Of a DNA stretch of 30,045 bases, positions 21,726-29,717 are shown piece after piece. The notes under the pieces are model-generated. The model had not been told where the DNA came from, did not search any database, and worked only from the letters and a program-made list of their open reading frames with translations. This DNA is from CAYTZH01 sp964442285 (GTDB taxonomy: Bacteria; Myxococcota_A; UBA9160; JAFDET01): contig CAYTZH010000050.1 of NCBI GenBank assembly GCA_964442285.1, forward strand, positions 1 to 30,045, given 5' to 3'. Made by a program: the position numbers and the translations under genes. Numbering within the stretch: the stretch's first letter is position 1; every line of letters starts with the position of its first letter.

Positions 21726-24527
21726 CTAGCGCGGCATGCGCTGCCAGCCCTCCGCTCCGAAGCGCAGCTCGAAGGTGGGCCAGTACTGCAGGTCGAGCTT
21801 CAGGGTGATCACCTCGACCCGCCCGTCCAGGTCGACGGTCTGGAGCCGGACCGGGCCGCGGTCGGTGCGGTCGGCGACGGCGGCGGCGAAGGCGTCGAGA
21901 TCCGGCGTCGGCTGCCCGTCCACCTCGGTGATGCGCCGCGTGGAGCGGAGCCCGTAGCGGTGGGCGGGCGAGCCCCACCAGAACCAGGCCACGTAGACGC
22001 CCTCGCGGGGGATGGCTCGCTGGGTGGCCAGGGCGCGGTGCGGCCGCTGGAGGAGCGCTCCCGCCCACTGGAGCACCCGCTCCGTGCCGCGCCCCGCCAG
22101 CGCGAGGGTCGGAACCTCCAGCTCGAGCTCCCGGCCGTTCCGCAGCACCTGCAGGGCCACCGCGTCGCGCCGCGAGGCCCGCTCGACCTCGCGCACGCGG
22201 CTGGCCGGGGCGCCGCCGGCGGCGAGCAGCAGATCGCCCTCCTCGAGCAGCTCCGCCGCTGGGGCGTCCGCCGCCAGGCGTCGCACCGTCAGCACCCCCG
22301 CCCCGGCGTCGTGCTCCTCGAGCCGACGGGCCGCCTCGTCGGAGAGGCCGCGAAGCCGCGCCTCGGCCAGGTCCAGGGGCTGCCACTCCACCCCGAGGCC
22401 GCGCCAGTCCACCGGCCGTCCGGCCCGGAGCGGGGTCACCACGTCCAGGACCAGCCCGGCCGGGAGGCCGGCGAAGAAGCCCTGGGCCTTGTCGGCCACG
22501 TGGGCCGAGAAGCTCTGCCACAGGGCGACTACCCGGCCGCGGCGATCGACGAGCACCCCCCCATCGGTGGCAGGCCGCGTGCTCAGCGCCACCAGCTCGA
22601 CGTTGCTCTCCCGGAATCGCGGCGGGCGAGGGAGGGGCAGCTGCGCCGGCTGGATCCGTGAGACGCGCACCTCCTCCGAGATCAGCTGGTGGTTCGCCGT
22701 GAGCCCCACGAGCCAGAGCCGGTCGCCGGGCTCGACGGACCGCTCGTGCAGCGCGGCGTCACGCACCGGGGTCTCTCCGATGCGCGCCGGGTCGTACTGG
22801 AGCACCGCCAGGTTGTGGGTGGGATGCAGGTAGACCACACGCGCGGGCACCTCGACCGAGCCCCCGAACGTGAGCAGGGCATCGCCGAGGGCGATGGGGA
22901 CCGTGTCCCGGTCGGTGACCACGAGGCCCCGGGCCGCGTCGACCACGACGCCGGCGCCGGAGAAGCGATCGCCGTGGACGCCGTCGATGCGGTACGGGAT
23001 GTGGAACTCCACGAGGCACAGCGAGGCGGCGAGCTTGCGGGCGCGGCGGTCGCCCCGCTCCGGGAGGCGCGCGCTGGCCGGCGCGCGCCGGGGCGCCTGC
23101 GGCGGCGGCGCGATGTCGCGGCAGGGCCAGCGCCCGCTGGTGTCCTCGCGGACGCAGCGGCGCATCGGGAACCAGCGGCGGTCCATGCGGACCACGGCCA
23201 CGGCTTCGGTGCGGCGCGACGAGAGCCGGACGTAGCGAAGCGGGAGCGGCGCGCCGTCCCCGGCGGCGGCGACGGCGGCCTCGAAGGCGTCGAGATCGGG
23301 GGTCGGCACGTCGCCCACCGCCGTGATCACCGCGGCCCGGGGAATCCCGGCGCGTCCCAGCGCGTAGCCGGGCGCGGCCACGTATACGCCGCCCGGTGAC
23401 ACCGCGTGGTTTCGGGCCTGCTGCAGGGAGAGCGCGTGCACCACGCCGCGACCGAGCTCGAGGAACTCCGACGGCGTCACCGCGTGCAGGTCGGCCACCG
23501 TCAGGCGCACCTCGAGGGGCTCGCCGCCGCGCTCGAGCGAGAGGGCGATCTCGCCGCCCACGCCGTCGTCGAGCGCGGCCTCGAGGGGCAGGAAGGTGGT
23601 GAGCGTCCGCCCCACCGCCGAGACCAGCACGTCGCCGGGCTCGAGCTGCCCGTCGCCCGGGCCGCCCGGCACCACCTCGTCCACGACGAGCATCCCGATG
23701 GCGTCGGGGTGGGCCCGGCGCACCCGGGCCTCGGTCTCGGGTCGGAGCCCGAGCCGCCTCAGCTCGTCGTAGGGCCGGTGGGTGAAGACCGTCTGCAGGG
23801 TGCCGCGGGAGACGGGCCGGCCCTCGCGCACGGCCTCGAGGGCGCGCGCCACCCGTTCGAGGGGCAGGAAGAAGCTGGAGGCGGCGCGGGTGCGTCCGCC
23901 GGCGTTCAGCGCCACCACGCGGCCGGTGCGGTCGACCACCGGGGAGCCCGACGAGCCGCCGGAGGTGTTCGACGCCGCCTGCAGGTAGAAGGTGTTGAAG
24001 TCGTTGTAGCGGCCCCGGCCGTACTGGGGCGCCTCCCGGTCGAGACGCGCCAGGGTCCCGGCCAGGATGGAGAGCTTCTCGCCCGCGTCGTTCCCGATCA
24101 CCCGCACCTCGGCCCCCACCCGGGCGCGCTCCGGCGCCAGCTCGAGCTCGGCCGCGGGCATGAAGCGGACCTCCGAGGGGTCGAAGCGGAAGAAGCCGAA
24201 GTCGTGGACCGGGTCGCGATACACGGCGCGGACCTCCACCTCCTCGTGGTTCTGGAAGACCGCCTCCGCGACGACCGGGCCCGGTCCCACCACGTGGCGG
24301 TTCGTGAGGATGATGCCGCGCTCGGCGTCGACGACGAAGCCGGTCCCGGTGTAGGTCTTGGTGCGCTCGGTGTCGAAGGGCCGCGTGGCGCTGGCGCGGA
24401 GCACCACCACGGCCGGGACGACGCGCTCGAGTGTCCGCTCCCAGCGGTCGTCGTCGGCGATCGGTTGCGCGGCCGCCCCGGTCGCGAGCGCCGCGACCAG
24501 GGAAGCTCCGAGCAGGAGGTCCCGCAC
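21726..24527 (-). CDS. Secreted double-domain HtrA-type serine protease, Nma111/Deg7-like
   Basis: The product has 933 residues. A signal peptide (MRDLLLGASLVAALATGAAA) sends it to the periplasm. The first trypsin-like domain has GTGFVVDAERGIILTNRHVV (His78), YRDPVHDFGFFRFDP (Asp109) and NTSGGSSGSPVVD (Ser193), which closely match the Nma111/Deg7 signature. PDZ-like domains follow at about 270-450. A second trypsin-like domain spans about 505-690, but its triad is lost: Asp541 replaces His, Asn572 replaces Asp, and Asp655 aligns with Ser. More PDZ-like repeats fill 740-933, and VPTPDLDAFEAAVA and QPTPDLDAFAAAVA mark the duplicated halves. The start is a GTG at 24527. It probably degrades or chaperones misfolded envelope proteins, with a regulatory or scaffold second half. 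It lies 11 bases after rsfS. Confidence 0.88.
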   Translation of the reverse strand: MRDLLLGASLVAALATGAAAQPIADDDRWERTLERVVPAVVVLRASATRPFDTERTKTYTGTGFVVDAERGIILTNRHVVGPGPVVAEAVFQNHEEVEVRAVYRDPVHDFGFFRFDPSEVRFMPAAELELAPERARVGAEVRVIGNDAGEKLSILAGTLARLDREAPQYGRGRYNDFNTFYLQAASNTSGGSSGSPVVDRTGRVVALNAGGRTRAASSFFLPLERVARALEAVREGRPVSRGTLQTVFTHRPYDELRRLGLRPETEARVRRAHPDAIGMLVVDEVVPGGPGDGQLEPGDVLVSAVGRTLTTFLPLEAALDDGVGGEIALSLERGGEPLEVRLTVADLHAVTPSEFLELGRGVVHALSLQQARNHAVSPGGVYVAAPGYALGRAGIPRAAVITAVGDVPTPDLDAFEAAVAAAGDGAPLPLRYVRLSSRRTEAVAVVRMDRRWFPMRRCVREDTSGRWPCRDIAPPPQAPRRAPASARLPERGDRRARKLAASLCLVEFHIPYRIDGVHGDRFSGAGVVVDAARGLVVTDRDTVPIALGDALLTFGGSVEVPARVVYLHPTHNLAVLQYDPARIGETPVRDAALHERSVEPGDRLWLVGLTANHQLISEEVRVSRIQPAQLPLPRPPRFRESNVELVALSTRPATDGGVLVDRRGRVVALWQSFSAHVADKAQGFFAGLPAGLVLDVVTPLRAGRPVDWRGLGVEWQPLDLAEARLRGLSDEAARRLEEHDAGAGVLTVRRLAADAPAAELLEEGDLLLAAGGAPASRVREVERASRRDAVALQVLRNGRELELEVPTLALAGRGTERVLQWAGALLQRPHRALATQRAIPREGVYVAWFWWGSPAHRYGLRSTRRITEVDGQPTPDLDAFAAAVADRTDRGPVRLQTVDLDGRVEVITLKLDLQYWPTFELRFGAEGWQRMPR

Positions 24528-24538
24528 GGGTCGCGGGC

Positions 24539-24907
24539 TCAGGAGGCCACGTTGCGGGAGGGTTCGGTTCCGAGTTGCAGGCGGACGGCGTCGCTCCAGA
24601 GCCGCTCCAGGTCGTAGTGCTCCCGGACCTCTTCGAGGAAGAGGTGGACGATCACGTCGTTCAGGTCGATCAGCACCCAGCGGCCGTCCTCCTGGCCCTC
24701 CACGCCCAGGGGACGCTCGCCCAGGGCCTTCGACGCCGCGACCACGGCGTCCGCCAGGGTGCGCACGTGGCGGTCGGAGCTGCCGGTGGCGATGAGCATG
24801 ACGTCGGCGAAGGAGGAGGATTCGCGGAGGTCGAGGGCCACGAGGTTCAGGCCCTTCTTGTCGAGGATGGCGTCGGCGAGGGCGCGAACGCGAGAGGCTT
24901 GGGTCAC
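24539..24907 (-). CDS. rsfS: Ribosomal silencing factor RsfS
   Basis: The product has 122 residues of the Oligomerization/DUF143 family, with LVALDLRESSSFADVMLIAT, GSSDRHVRTLADAV, DGRWVLIDLNDVIVHLF and a C-terminal YDLERLW. RsfS binds ribosomal protein L14 and blocks subunit joining during starvation. It starts at GTG 24907, which overlaps the nadD stop as GTGA. The nadD-rsfS pairing is a classical one in bacteria. Confidence 0.96.
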   Translation of the reverse strand: MTQASRVRALADAILDKKGLNLVALDLRESSSFADVMLIATGSSDRHVRTLADAVVAASKALGERPLGVEGQEDGRWVLIDLNDVIVHLFLEEVREHYDLERLWSDAVRLQLGTEPSRNVAS

Positions 24908-25632
24908 GCGGGCGTTCTCATGGCTTTCGTCGGGCTCTCCTGGTTCGGGTCGGCCGCGGGGCCGCGCGGATAGGCCCCGCTTGCGATCACGGCGCGGCGG
25001 ACCGCCTCCGGGAGGAGATAGCGCACGGAGCGCCCCTCGCGCAGCCGCCGTCGCACGTCCGACGCGGAAACGTCGAGGGGCGTGATCTCGACGAGCTGAA
25101 TGTGGCTGCCGGCGCTCCGGTGGCGGGCCGAGCGCCCGTCCGGCGCCACGCGGAAGAGCTCCGCCAGCCCCGGGGGCAGGAGCTCGCCCAGGGCGCCCCG
25201 ATCGGAGCCGGGCCGGGTCATCACGGCCAGGTCGGCCAGGGTCACGAGCACCTCCGGGCGCCGCCAGGTCTGGATCTCGGCGAAGGCGTCGCTGCCCAGC
25301 AGGAAGACCGGCCGCTGCCCGAGCCGGCGGCCCAGGGCCTCCAGGGTCTCCACCAGGTAGGAGCGGCCGCCGCGATCCACCTCGATGGAGTCCGCCGCGA
25401 AGCGGGGGTTGTCCTCCACCGCCAGCCGGACCCAGGTCAGGCGCTCGGCCGCCGGGGCGATGGGGTCGCCTTCGTCGTCGCTCTTGTGGGGCGGCAGGGC
25501 GCTGGGCACGAACAGCACCCGGGCCAGGTCCAGGGCGTCGGCCACCTCCTCGGCCGCCCGCAGGTGGGCCAGGTGGACCGGGTTGAAGGTGCCGCCCAGG
25601 ACGCCGGTTCGGGCGCCGTCGCCTCGGCTCAT
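24904..25632 (-). CDS. nadD: Nicotinate-nucleotide adenylyltransferase
   Basis: The product has 242 residues. The nucleotidyltransferase motif is GVLGGTFNPVHLAHLRAAEE (with HxxH), followed by FVPSALPPHKS, FLLGSDAFAEIQTWRRPE and the SDVRRRLREG ISxxxxR-like motif with RYLLPEAV. It adenylates nicotinate mononucleotide in NAD synthesis in the cytoplasm. The ATG at 25632 overlaps the proA stop as ATGA, and its own stop overlaps the rsfS start. The C-terminal 20 residues (AADPNQESPTKAMRTPA) are an unstructured tail that partly reflects the overlap. Confidence 0.96.
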   Translation of the reverse strand: MSRGDGARTGVLGGTFNPVHLAHLRAAEEVADALDLARVLFVPSALPPHKSDDEGDPIAPAAERLTWVRLAVEDNPRFAADSIEVDRGGRSYLVETLEALGRRLGQRPVFLLGSDAFAEIQTWRRPEVLVTLADLAVMTRPGSDRGALGELLPPGLAELFRVAPDGRSARHRSAGSHIQLVEITPLDVSASDVRRRLREGRSVRYLLPEAVRRAVIASGAYPRGPAADPNQESPTKAMRTPA

Positions 25633-26888
25633 TCGCGGAGCTGACCGTCCCCGTACAGGACGAACTTCCGGGTGGTGAGCTCCTCGAGGCCCATGGGACC
25701 GTAGGCGTGCAGCCGCGAGGTGGAGACCCCGATCTCGGCCCCGAGACCGAGGCGGAAGCCGTCGTTGAAGGCTGTGGAGCAGTTCACGCCCACCGTGGAC
25801 GAGCCGACGCGGCGCACGAACTCCCGGCCGTTGGCGTAGTCGCCGGTCACGATCACCTCGGTGTGCTCGGTGCCATAGCGGCGGATGTGCTCGATCGCGG
25901 CGTCCATGTCGTCCACCACGCGCACCGCCAGGATCGGCGCCAGGTACTCCGCGGCCCAGTCCGCCTCCTCGGCGGGGCGGGCCTCGGCGAAGCGCTCGCA
26001 GGTGATCGGGCAGCCGCGGATCTCGACCCCCCGCTCGTGCAGGGCCTTGAGCACCCGGGGCAGCACCCCCGACGCCGCGTCCCGGTGGACCAGGAGGGTC
26101 TCGAGGCCGTTGCAGACGGCCATCTGGCGGAGCTTGGAGTCCAGGACGATGGCCTCCGCCATCGCCGGGTCCGCGCTGGCGTCGAGGAACACGTGACACA
26201 CACCAGCGTCGTGCTTGATCACCGGGATGCGGCTCTCCGCCGTGACCTTGTCGATCAGGCCGCGTCCGCCCCGGGGAATGACCAGGTCGATGTCGGCGTC
26301 GAGGGTCAGCAGCACGTCGATCGCCGCGCGATCCGGCGTGGGCACGAAGACCACCGCGTCCTCGTGCAGGCCGACCTCCCGGGAGGCCGCCCGCAGGGAC
26401 TCCACCAGGGCGCCGTTGGACCGGAAGGCCTCGGAGCCGCCCCGGAGGATCACGGCGTTGCCGGCCTTCACGCACAGGGCCGCCGCGTCGACGGTGACGT
26501 TGGGCCGCGACTCGTAGATGATGGCGATGACGCCGAGGGGGATGCGCATGCGCCCCACCTGGAGGCCGTTGGGGCGGAGTCGCACCTGGTCGATGCCGCC
26601 CACCGGATCGGGCAGGGCGACCACGTCGCGCAGCCCCGCCAGCATGTCGTCCCACTTCTCCGCCAGGTCGAGCCGTCGCACCAGCGGGTCGGCCAGGCCC
26701 TTGTCCCGGGCCGCCGCGAGGTCCTCGCGGTTGGCGGCCAGGATGGTGTCGCGGGCGCGCTCCAGCTCGTGTGCGGCGCCCTCGAGCCAGGCGTTCTTGG
26801 TGCGGGTGTCGGCCTCCGCGAGGGTCCGGGACGCTTCCCGCGCGCGGCGGGCCAGCTGGGTGATCTCGTCTCGCAGCAGGTCGCTCAT
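25629..26888 (-). CDS. proA: Gamma-glutamyl phosphate reductase
   Basis: The product has 419 residues of the aldehyde dehydrogenase superfamily. It has the ProA motifs GVIAIIYESRPNVTVDAAAL and GNAVILRGGSEAFRSN, the catalytic-Cys segment SKLRQMAVCNGLETLLVHRD, and VGSSTVGVNCSTAFNDGFRL. It reduces gamma-glutamyl phosphate with NADPH, the second step of proline synthesis, in the cytoplasm. The ATG at 26888 lies 28 bases after the proB stop, and its end overlaps nadD, so proB-proA-nadD are probably one transcript. Confidence 0.97.
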   Translation of the reverse strand: MSDLLRDEITQLARRAREASRTLAEADTRTKNAWLEGAAHELERARDTILAANREDLAAARDKGLADPLVRRLDLAEKWDDMLAGLRDVVALPDPVGGIDQVRLRPNGLQVGRMRIPLGVIAIIYESRPNVTVDAAALCVKAGNAVILRGGSEAFRSNGALVESLRAASREVGLHEDAVVFVPTPDRAAIDVLLTLDADIDLVIPRGGRGLIDKVTAESRIPVIKHDAGVCHVFLDASADPAMAEAIVLDSKLRQMAVCNGLETLLVHRDAASGVLPRVLKALHERGVEIRGCPITCERFAEARPAEEADWAAEYLAPILAVRVVDDMDAAIEHIRRYGTEHTEVIVTGDYANGREFVRRVGSSTVGVNCSTAFNDGFRLGLGAEIGVSTSRLHAYGPMGLEELTTRKFVLYGDGQLRE

Positions 26889-26916
26889 GGAGGGGCTCGC
26901 GTTGGAGGGCGGGGGC

Positions 26917-28044
26917 TCACAAGACCACCAGGTCGTCGCGGTGGATCACCGCGTCCCCGTTCGAATAGCCTAGCACCTGGGCGATCCGGGCGGTGGAGAG
27001 ACCCTTGATGCGCTCCACCTCCTCGGCGCTGTAGGCGCAGAGGCCGCGGGCCAGCTCGCGCCCCCGCGGATCGACACACGCGACCGCATCGCCCACGCCG
27101 AAGCGCCCGTGCACGCTCGTGATCCCCGCCGGCAGCAGGCTGCGCCCCCGCTCGACCACGGCCCGGGCGGCGCCGTCGTCCAGCACGAGCTGGCCGCGAA
27201 CCCGGTTGGTGAAGGCCAGCCAGTGCTTGCGGCTGGCGAGCCGGCGGCCCGCCCCGATCAGGGTTCCCACCCGCTCCCCCGCCGCCAGGCGCACCAGGGC
27301 GTCGCGTCGGCGGCCGTTGCAGATGGCGGTCGCCGCCCCGGAGGCGGCGGCGGTCCGCGCCGCCTCGAGCTTGGTGGTCATGCCGCCGCGCCCGAAGGCG
27401 TGGGCGGAGCCCGCGGCGGCCCGCTCCACCGCCGGGCCGAGCTCCTCCACCAGGTCGATCAGCGGGGGCTTCGGGCGCCCCGGCCGCGGGGGCTCGCGGT
27501 GGAGGCCGTCCACGTCGGTCAGCAGCACCAGCAGGTCGGCGTGGACCAGGTTCACCACCGTGGCCGACAGATTGTCGTTGTCACCGAAGCGGATCTCGTC
27601 GGTGGCGACGGTGTCGTTCTCGTTGACGATCGGTACCACCCCGAGGCCGAGCAGCGTCTCGAGGGTGTGACGGGCGTTCAGATAGCGGACGCGGTCCTCG
27701 AGGCCGGCCCGGGTGACGAGCACCTGGCCGACCTTCGCGCCGTGGGCGGCGAAGCGCCGCCGGTAGATCCGCACCAGGTCGATCTGCCCCACGGCCGCCG
27801 CCGCCTGCATCTCCGGGATCGAGCGACCCGGCTGGGTCCAGCCCAGGGTGCGGCTGCCGAGGGCGATCGCCCCGGACGACACCAGGATGACCTGGCGCCC
27901 GTCGTCGCGCAGCGCCGCGAGCTGGCGCACCAGGTCGCCGAAGGCGCGGGCCCGCACCCGACCGGCGTCGGTGAGGACGCTGCTCCCCACCTTCACGACG
28001 ATGCGACGGGCGCGACGGCAGACGGCGCGGGGGTCGCGGCTCAC
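26917..28044 (-). CDS. proB: Glutamate 5-kinase with C-terminal PUA domain
   Basis: The product has 375 residues. The amino-acid kinase domain has RRIVVKVGSSVLTD, VILVSSGAIALGSR, VPIVNENDTVATDEIRFGDN (substrate-binding NEND) and GTLIGAGRRL. A PUA domain fills the last 90 residues (RGQLVLDDGAARAVVERG to YSNGDAVIHRDDLVVL). It makes gamma-glutamyl phosphate from glutamate and ATP and is usually feedback-inhibited by proline. The GTG at 28044 overlaps the obgE stop as GTGA. The sequence upstream in the same frame belongs to obgE on a different frame, so an earlier start is unlikely. Confidence 0.97.
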   Translation of the reverse strand: MSRDPRAVCRRARRIVVKVGSSVLTDAGRVRARAFGDLVRQLAALRDDGRQVILVSSGAIALGSRTLGWTQPGRSIPEMQAAAAVGQIDLVRIYRRRFAAHGAKVGQVLVTRAGLEDRVRYLNARHTLETLLGLGVVPIVNENDTVATDEIRFGDNDNLSATVVNLVHADLLVLLTDVDGLHREPPRPGRPKPPLIDLVEELGPAVERAAAGSAHAFGRGGMTTKLEAARTAAASGAATAICNGRRRDALVRLAAGERVGTLIGAGRRLASRKHWLAFTNRVRGQLVLDDGAARAVVERGRSLLPAGITSVHGRFGVGDAVACVDPRGRELARGLCAYSAEEVERIKGLSTARIAQVLGYSNGDAVIHRDDLVVL

Positions 28045-29108
28045 GGCGACGCCTCGGCGGAGGGCTCGTCGCCGGCGGCGTCGAGAGCGACGAGCATCGC
28101 GGCCACCAGGGCCTCCACGCCCTCGCCGGTGACGCCCGAGACCCGCAGCAGCGGCCGCTCCAGCACGTCGAGCGCCGCCTCGAGCCGGGCCAGCTCGGCG
28201 CGGTCGCCGGCGAGGTCCAGCTTGGAGAGCACCACCAGCTCCGGCCGCTCCAGCAGGGCCGGGTCGTAGGCGCCGAGCTCGCGACGCACGGTGCGGTAAT
28301 CGGCCAGCAGGTCGCCCTCCGCCAGCAGCGCGCGCTCCAGGTCCAGCAGGTGCACCAGCACCCGGGTCCGCTCCACGTGGCGGAGGAAGCGATCCCCCAG
28401 CCCTGCGCCGTCGCTGGCGCCCTCGATCAGCCCCGGGATGTCCGCCACCACGAAGCGTCGGTAGTCCACCTCCACCACGCCGAGCGCCGGCACCAGGGTC
28501 GTGAACGGATACGGCGCCACCCGGGGGCGCGCCGCCGAGAGGCGGCGGATCAGCGTCGACTTGCCGGCGTTGGGCAGGCCGATCAGGCCCACGTCCGCCA
28601 GCAGCTTGAGCTCGAGCCGCAGGGCGCGCCGCTCGCCCGGCTTGCCGGGGGTGGCGAAGTCCGGCGCCTGGCGCGTCGGCGTCGCGAAGCGGGCGTTGCC
28701 GCGGCCGCCGCGCCCGCCGCGGGCGGCCACGAAGTGGGCGCCCGGGCGGTCGAGGTCCGCGACGGGCGGTGCCTCGGGCCCGGCGTCCCGATCGAAGACC
28801 GCCGTGCCCACGGGCACCCGCAGCACGGTGTCCTCGCCGCCGCGGCCGTGGCGCCGGCTGCCGGCGCCGCGGCGGCCGGACGCGGCGCGGACGTCTGGAT
28901 GCAGCCGGAGGTCGAGGAGGGTGGCGAGGTTGGGATCGGCCCGCAGGACGACGTCTCCGCCGCGGCCGCCGTCGCCTCCGTCGGGGCCGCCGCGGGGCTC
29001 GAACTTCTCGCGGCGGAAGCTCACGCAGCCGTCGCCGCCGGAGCCGCCGGCGACGCGCAGCTCGACCTCGTCGATGAAGGTTTCCTGTCGGGTCGGGCTC
29101 GGGCTCAT
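28041..29108 (-). CDS. obgE: Obg GTPase (ribosome assembly)
   Basis: The product has 355 residues. The Gly-rich Obg domain has VAGGSGGDGCVSFRREKF, GGPDGGDGGRGGDV and GGRGGRGNARFATPTRQAP. The GTPase domain has G1 GLPNAGKST, G2 PYPFTTLVP, G3 DIPGLIEGASDGAGLG and G4 LSKLDL. G4 has Ser in place of the usual Asn or Thr of [NT]KxD. The C-terminal OCT domain is absent, as in most Gram-negatives. Obg acts in late 50S assembly and stress signalling in the cytoplasm. The ATG at 29108 lies 39 bases after the rpmA stop, with only a weak ribosome binding site. Its stop overlaps the proB start. Confidence 0.97.
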   Translation of the reverse strand: MSPSPTRQETFIDEVELRVAGGSGGDGCVSFRREKFEPRGGPDGGDGGRGGDVVLRADPNLATLLDLRLHPDVRAASGRRGAGSRRHGRGGEDTVLRVPVGTAVFDRDAGPEAPPVADLDRPGAHFVAARGGRGGRGNARFATPTRQAPDFATPGKPGERRALRLELKLLADVGLIGLPNAGKSTLIRRLSAARPRVAPYPFTTLVPALGVVEVDYRRFVVADIPGLIEGASDGAGLGDRFLRHVERTRVLVHLLDLERALLAEGDLLADYRTVRRELGAYDPALLERPELVVLSKLDLAGDRAELARLEAALDVLERPLLRVSGVTGEGVEALVAAMLVALDAAGDEPSAEASP

Positions 29109-29147
29109 GATCGCAGGCGCGGGGAGTGCCGGCGCCCGCGCGGGGCG

Positions 29148-29402
29148 CTAGGCCTGGGGCTCGACGTGCGCGACGACCCGGCCGCGGGAGCGGCCGTACT
29201 GGACCGTGCCGTCCACGAGGGCGAAGAGCGTGTAGTCGCGGCCGAGACCGACGCCGCGGCCCGGCACGATGCGGGTGCCGAGCTGTCGCACCAGGATGTT
29301 GCCCGCGCGGACCGTCTCGCCGCCGAACTTCTTCACGCCGCGCCGCTGCGCGTTGGAGTCGCGACCGTTGCGGGAGGACCCCTGTCCCTTCTTGTGCGCC
29401 AT
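29148..29402 (-). CDS. rpmA: 50S ribosomal protein L27
   Basis: The product has 84 residues with the conserved N-terminus AHKKGQGSSRNGRDSNAQR, which reaches toward the peptidyl-transferase centre, then GVKKFGGETVRAGNILVRQ and the GVGLGRDYTLFALVDG core. Its start is three bases after the rplU stop, with GAGG inside the end of rplU as ribosome binding site. There is no cleavable N-terminal extension of the Firmicutes type. Confidence 0.98.
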   Translation of the reverse strand: MAHKKGQGSSRNGRDSNAQRRGVKKFGGETVRAGNILVRQLGTRIVPGRGVGLGRDYTLFALVDGTVQYGRSRGRVVAHVEPQA

Positions 29403-29405
29403 CGG

Positions 29406-29717
29406 CTAGCCCTCGATGCTCTCGACGCGGATCTCGGTGAACGGCTGGCGGTGGCCGTTCTTGCGCCGGTAGTTCTTGCGCCGCTTCAGCTTGAAGACGG
29501 TGATCTTCGGCCCCCGCGCCTGGGCCGTGATCGTGCCCACCACCTTCGCGCCCTCGACCTGGGGCCGGCCGACGCGGGTGCCGTCGCCGCCGCCCACGAG
29601 GAGGACCTCCGGCAGCTCGATCTTGTCGCCGACCTCGCCGGGCAGCTTCTCCACGCGCAGCGCCTGTCCGGGCTCGACCCGGACCTGCTTGCCTCCTGTT
29701 CGGACCACCGCGTACAT
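29406..29717 (-). CDS. rplU: 50S ribosomal protein L21
   Basis: The product has 103 residues with MYAVVRTGGKQVRVEPGQAL, a basic loop LKRRKNYRRKNGHRQPFTEI and the end EIRVESIEG, as usual for L21. It binds 23S rRNA domain I near L20. The ATG at 29717 shares one base with the stop of the upstream gene (TGATG), so rplU is coupled to it rather than starting the operon. Confidence 0.98.
   Translation of the reverse strand: MYAVVRTGGKQVRVEPGQALRVEKLPGEVGDKIELPEVLLVGGGDGTRVGRPQVEGAKVVGTITAQARGPKITVFKLKRRKNYRRKNGHRQPFTEIRVESIEG

Noticed and set aside
21724..22521. A minus-strand frame starting inside the HtrA-like gene and running through comF
   Set aside because: It is Ala/Arg/Gly/Pro-rich without a fold; the ComF motifs are in a different frame.
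28201..28235. Obg G4 motif SKLD read as a broken GTPase
   Set aside because: Only the first residue differs from [NT]KxD; Lys and Asp are kept and all other GTPase motifs are intact, so the protein is probably functional.
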